Shown here piece by piece: positions 5,391 to 7,772 of a stretch of DNA of 7,772 bases. The stretch lies in assembly GCA_002731195.1 (NCBI GenBank), contig PCAI01000030.1, forward strand, positions 1-7,772, written 5' to 3'. Made by a program: the position numbers and the translations under genes. Each line of letters opens with the position of its first letter. Within the stretch, counting starts at the first letter, position 1. Source of the stretch: Methanobacteriota archaeon. Lineage in GTDB: Archaea; Thermoplasmatota; Poseidoniia; Poseidoniales; Thalassarchaeaceae. Below the pieces are notes generated by a model. That model saw only the letters and a list, made by a program, of their open reading frames with translations, made no database searches and had not been told where the DNA came from.

Positions 5391-6851
5391 ATGGCACAAG
5401 GAGATATACCTGAAGCATTGACCTTTGATGATGTGTTATTGCTTCCTGCAGAATCCGCAGTCTTGCCTGCTGAAGTTAATATTTCGACTAAGTTAACTAA
5501 AAATATTGATCTTAATATACCAATTATTTCTGCTGCAATGGATACTGTTACCGAATCAAAAATGGCTATCGCAATGGCCCAGGCAGGAGGTATGGGCGTC
5601 ATTCATAGAAATTTAACTATTGAAGAACAGGTTAGTGAAGTGATTAAAGTAAAAAGATTTGAATCTGGGTTAATTCTTGAACCTGTCACCGTCTCGGAAA
5701 ATCTAACCATAGGAGAATTGAGAAAGATAAAATCCAGATATGGATTTTCGGGATTTCCTGTTCTTGATGCTGATGGAAAACTAGTAGGATTAATTACAAA
5801 TAGAGACATTAGATTTGTTGAGGATGAAGAGACAAAGGTCTCAGAGATGATGACAAAAAAATTAGTGACTGTGCCGAAAGGGATGGATGTTAAAGAAGCT
5901 CAAAAAATATTGCATAAGAATCGTATTGAAAAATTAATAGTTATTGATGATGAGGGTAACTGTGCGGGGATGATTACTGTTAGAGATATTCAGATGAATC
6001 GAGATAATCCTAATTCATGCAGAGATAAAAGAGGGAGATTACGAGTTGCTGCGGCAACAGGAACCGGTGAAAAGGGAATAGAAAGGGCTGCGGCTTTATT
6101 TGCCGCTGGCGTTGATGTAATAGTAGTAGATACTGCACATGGGCATTCTCATGGAGTCTTGGAAACTGTCAGTAATGTTAAAAAAATTAGTGAAGAAATT
6201 GAAGTAATAGCAGGGAATGTTGCAACAGGAGAGGCTGCTTCAGCGTTAATAGAAGCAGGTGCAGATGGAATAAAGGTCGGTATAGGGCCTGGTTCTATTT
6301 GTACAACTAGGATTGTTTCTGGAGTAGGAGTCCCACAATTAACTGCAATAATGAATGCAGTTAAAGTTTGCAAAGAACATAAAATACCAATTATTGCAGA
6401 TGGAGGAATAAAGTATAGTGGAGATATTGCTAAGGCGATAGCTGCAGGTGCTGATTGTATAATGGCTGGCTCTATACTTGCAGGAACTGATGAATCTCCA
6501 GGAGAGAATATACTCTATCAAGGAAGATCATACAAAGTTTATCGAGGAATGGGTTCTGTAGGTGCAATGAGTGAAGGTTCTCATGAAAGATATTTTCAAT
6601 CAGAACAAGGAGATACTAGAAAATATGTCCCTGAAGGAATTGAAGGAAGAGTCCCTGCAAGAGGTCCTGTGGAAAATGTAATCTATCAATTGGTTGGAGG
6701 ATTAAGATCTTCCATGGGATATACAGGTAATTCAGATATTAAGAAGATGAAGAAGAACTGTGAGTTTGTTAAAATAACAAATGCAGGTTTATCTGAGAGT
6801 CATGTACATGATGTAGAAATTACCAGAGAAGCTCCTAATTACAGAAGATGA
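5391..6851 (+). CDS. guaB: Inosine-5'-monophosphate dehydrogenase
   Basis: IMPDH oxidises IMP to XMP with NAD+, the committed step of guanine nucleotide synthesis in the cytoplasm. At 486 residues the length is normal for the CBS-containing enzyme. The N-terminal barrel starts with LTFDDVLLLPAES, followed by ISAAMDTVTES and AGGMGVIHRN. Two CBS repeats, the regulatory Bateman domain, occupy about residues 95-205. The barrel resumes with AAATGTGEKG and DTAHGHSHGV, then GIGPGSICTTRIVSGVGVPQ with catalytic Cys304. The IMP phosphate loops are IADGGIKYSGD and IMAGSILAGTDE. The mobile flap carries the catalytic pair Arg400-Tyr401 (SHERYFQ) and the PEGIEGRVPARG segment. The C-terminus SESHVHDVEITREAPNYR is strongly conserved across the family. 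All key residues are present, so the enzyme should be active. ATG 5391 is supported by GAGGGG upstream. The stop overlaps the msrA start by 4 bases. Confidence 0.98.
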   Translation: MAQGDIPEALTFDDVLLLPAESAVLPAEVNISTKLTKNIDLNIPIISAAMDTVTESKMAIAMAQAGGMGVIHRNLTIEEQVSEVIKVKRFESGLILEPVTVSENLTIGELRKIKSRYGFSGFPVLDADGKLVGLITNRDIRFVEDEETKVSEMMTKKLVTVPKGMDVKEAQKILHKNRIEKLIVIDDEGNCAGMITVRDIQMNRDNPNSCRDKRGRLRVAAATGTGEKGIERAAALFAAGVDVIVVDTAHGHSHGVLETVSNVKKISEEIEVIAGNVATGEAASALIEAGADGIKVGIGPGSICTTRIVSGVGVPQLTAIMNAVKVCKEHKIPIIADGGIKYSGDIAKAIAAGADCIMAGSILAGTDESPGENILYQGRSYKVYRGMGSVGAMSEGSHERYFQSEQGDTRKYVPEGIEGRVPARGPVENVIYQLVGGLRSSMGYTGNSDIKKMKKNCEFVKITNAGLSESHVHDVEITREAPNYRR

Positions 6852-7381
6852 TGTATATGGAAAAAATAATCATCGGAGGTGGTTGTTTTTGGTGTACAGA
6901 AGGCATCATAAGTGGTTTGAATGGAGTTTTAAAGGTATTACCAGGTTATTGTGGAGGAGATATTGAAAATCCAACTTATGAACAGGTGTGTGGTAAGAAA
7001 ACTGGGCACGCAGAAGTAGTGGAAGTAACTTATGATTCAAAAATAATTGATTTAAAAACTATTTTAGAGATATTTTTTGTTTCTCATGATCCGACTCAGT
7101 TAAATAGGCAGGGGAATGATATTGGACCACAATATAGAAGCATTATATTTTATAATAATGCGGATGAAAGAAGTATCATAAATTTAGTTATTAATAATCT
7201 TAGTAATGTTTTTGATGAGGACATTGTAACAGAAGTTGTACCTTCAATGAAATTTTATATTGCTGAGAAATATCATCATGAATATTATTCTAGAAACTCT
7301 ACGCAACCCTATTGCGCAATGGTCATTTCTCCGAAAATAAGGAAAATTAGAGAAAAATATCTAAATTTATACACTAGATAA
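6848..7381 (+). CDS. msrA: Peptide methionine sulfoxide reductase A
   Basis: MsrA reduces the S epimer of methionine sulfoxide in free and protein form, repairing oxidised proteins with thioredoxin-type reductant. The 177-residue length is normal for a single-domain MsrA. The active-site motif GGCFWCTE has nucleophile Cys13, with the family-conserved Glu18 close behind. Further hallmarks are LPGYCGG, VCGKKTGHAEVV, SHDPTQLNRQGNDIGPQYRS and YHHEYY. Near the C-terminus, QPYCAMVISPK carries Cys156, the position of a resolving cysteine in many MsrA proteins. GYCGG is unusual because the third residue is more often alanine, methionine or serine. Start choice is ambiguous: the first ATG (6848) forms an ATGA overlap with the guaB stop, a second ATG is at 6851 and a third at 6857 (MEKIIIGGGC). 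All keep the domain intact. The overlap indicates co-transcription and probable translational coupling with guaB. No msrB is visible. Confidence 0.96.
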   Translation: MMYMEKIIIGGGCFWCTEGIISGLNGVLKVLPGYCGGDIENPTYEQVCGKKTGHAEVVEVTYDSKIIDLKTILEIFFVSHDPTQLNRQGNDIGPQYRSIIFYNNADERSIINLVINNLSNVFDEDIVTEVVPSMKFYIAEKYHHEYYSRNSTQPYCAMVISPKIRKIREKYLNLYTR

Positions 7382-7473
7382 AATTTAAAATTTTGAAAAA
7401 GATAATACTGTCTTAAAAACACCATATTGGAGGATGTTTTTAGGGCAACATTCAACAATCAATAAAAAAACAA
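7382..7473 (+). other. 92-base intergenic gap with AT-rich palindrome and possible promoter
   Basis: Just after the msrA stop, AAAATTTAAAATTTT (7380-7394) is an AT-only near-palindrome followed by scattered T runs. It could mark transcription termination but lacks a GC stem. CTTAAAAAC (about 7412-7420) is a TATA-like stretch that would place a start near 7444, about 30 bases before the next ATG. Neither role can be confirmed from sequence alone. Confidence 0.3.
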
Positions 7474-7772
7474 ATGCACATGTGTGCCGTCCAAAGTCAA
7501 GACGATAGTCCGGCCGATAGGGCATGGGCGATTCATGCTGCAATAATTGGTTTGAACACTGGTAATTTATTATTTAGAGGATTGGAACTTGATCCTGAGG
7601 ACCCGGGCCTCATTACTGTAGCCTGTTTATCTCTTTTGGCTATTGCTTTACCTTTCCAAGCTGTTTTTTTCCTCATAAATTCATACATACAGGATTCAAT
7701 TAATGTGCATGAAATAGAACATCAAATGCTATTAAGAATTTCATTGATTTGTCAAACTGTATCATATATGTC
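7474..7772 (+). CDS. Unrecognised membrane protein, N-terminal part (3' end outside window)
   Basis: From ATG 7474 the frame stays open to the window end, giving 99 complete codons. It is closed upstream by TAG at 7441-7443. An alternative ATG is at 7480. The N-terminal 40 residues are hydrophilic and acidic (AVQSQDDSPADRAW) and then moderately hydrophobic (IHAAIIGLNTGNLLF). Residues about 46-70 (GLITVACLSLLAIALPFQAV and following) form a clear membrane helix, and a second hydrophobic stretch starts near residue 86. No cleavable signal is evident. No Shine-Dalgarno is placed correctly: GGAGG at 7429-7433 directly abuts an unrelated ATG. I do not recognise the family. The codon pattern and hydrophobicity support a real gene, but the missing 3' part could change the assignment. 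Confidence 0.65.
   Translation, partial: MHMCAVQSQDDSPADRAWAIHAAIIGLNTGNLLFRGLELDPEDPGLITVACLSLLAIALPFQAVFFLINSYIQDSINVHEIEHQMLLRISLICQTVSYM

Noticed and set aside
5309..6521. Several minus-strand frames opposite guaB
   Set aside because: They all mirror guaB, whose protein is recognisable from end to end; none has a ribosome site or domain.
7380..7394. Rho-independent-like terminator after msrA
   Set aside because: The palindrome is made only of A and T and would form a very weak stem, so I list it only as part of the intergenic gap.
7434..7508. 24-codon frame starting at an ATG right after GGAGG
   Set aside because: There is no spacer between GGAGG and the ATG, the product is a short basic peptide with no likeness to anything known to me, and it overlaps the larger open frame starting at 7474.
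1..7772. CRISPR arrays, transposons, tRNA or rRNA genes
   Set aside because: No regularly spaced repeats, terminal inverted repeats with transposase, or cloverleaf/rRNA core sequences were seen; nearly all bases belong to protein genes.

Overview
This window looks like a gene-dense, AT-rich piece of an archaeal chromosome. The best lineage guess is a marine planktonic euryarchaeote of the Marine Group II/III (Poseidoniia) type. The archaeal call rests on three observations. First, there is a flavodoxin-less TYW1/Taw1 wybutosine enzyme with the exact archaeal cysteine spacing. Second, TATA-like boxes sit about 27-32 bp upstream of several start codons, as in leaderless archaeal transcripts. 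Third, GGAGG/GAGG ribosome binding sites occur only at some genes. The lineage within the archaea is inferred from general gene content and is not proven by any single feature. I see no mobile element, CRISPR array, tRNA, rRNA or prophage signal, and no gene-free stretch longer than about 110 bases.

Layout: the window opens on the plus strand with the 3' end of an NAD synthetase gene (nadE). It collides tail-to-tail, with an 8-base overlap, with a long minus-strand block. In transcription order (high to low coordinates) that block contains: an orphan RimB/retropepsin-like 'ATP-dependent zinc protease' family gene; a four-helix membrane protein of unknown function with its own likely leaderless promoter; a soluble YbjQ-family protein; a second, divergent YbjQ domain carried on an N-terminal membrane anchor; taw1 (4-demethylwyosine synthase); and a secreted S15/CocE-type serine hydrolase lipoprotein. 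A 108-bp divergent promoter region separates the RimB-like gene from guaB (IMP dehydrogenase) on the plus strand. guaB is followed, with a 4-base ATGA overlap, by msrA (methionine sulfoxide reductase A). A 92-base intergenic gap then leads to the start of an unrecognised membrane protein cut by the window end.

Most genes are housekeeping: NAD synthesis, guanine nucleotide synthesis, tRNA-Phe anticodon-loop modification and protein oxidation repair. The less described part is positions 3230-4789, where a membrane protein, a soluble YbjQ protein and a membrane-anchored YbjQ protein are packed as one apparent operon. I infer, but cannot show, that they form a membrane-associated assembly. Several start codons were moved inward from upstream TTG codons to ATGs supported by ribosome binding sites, promoters or family length.
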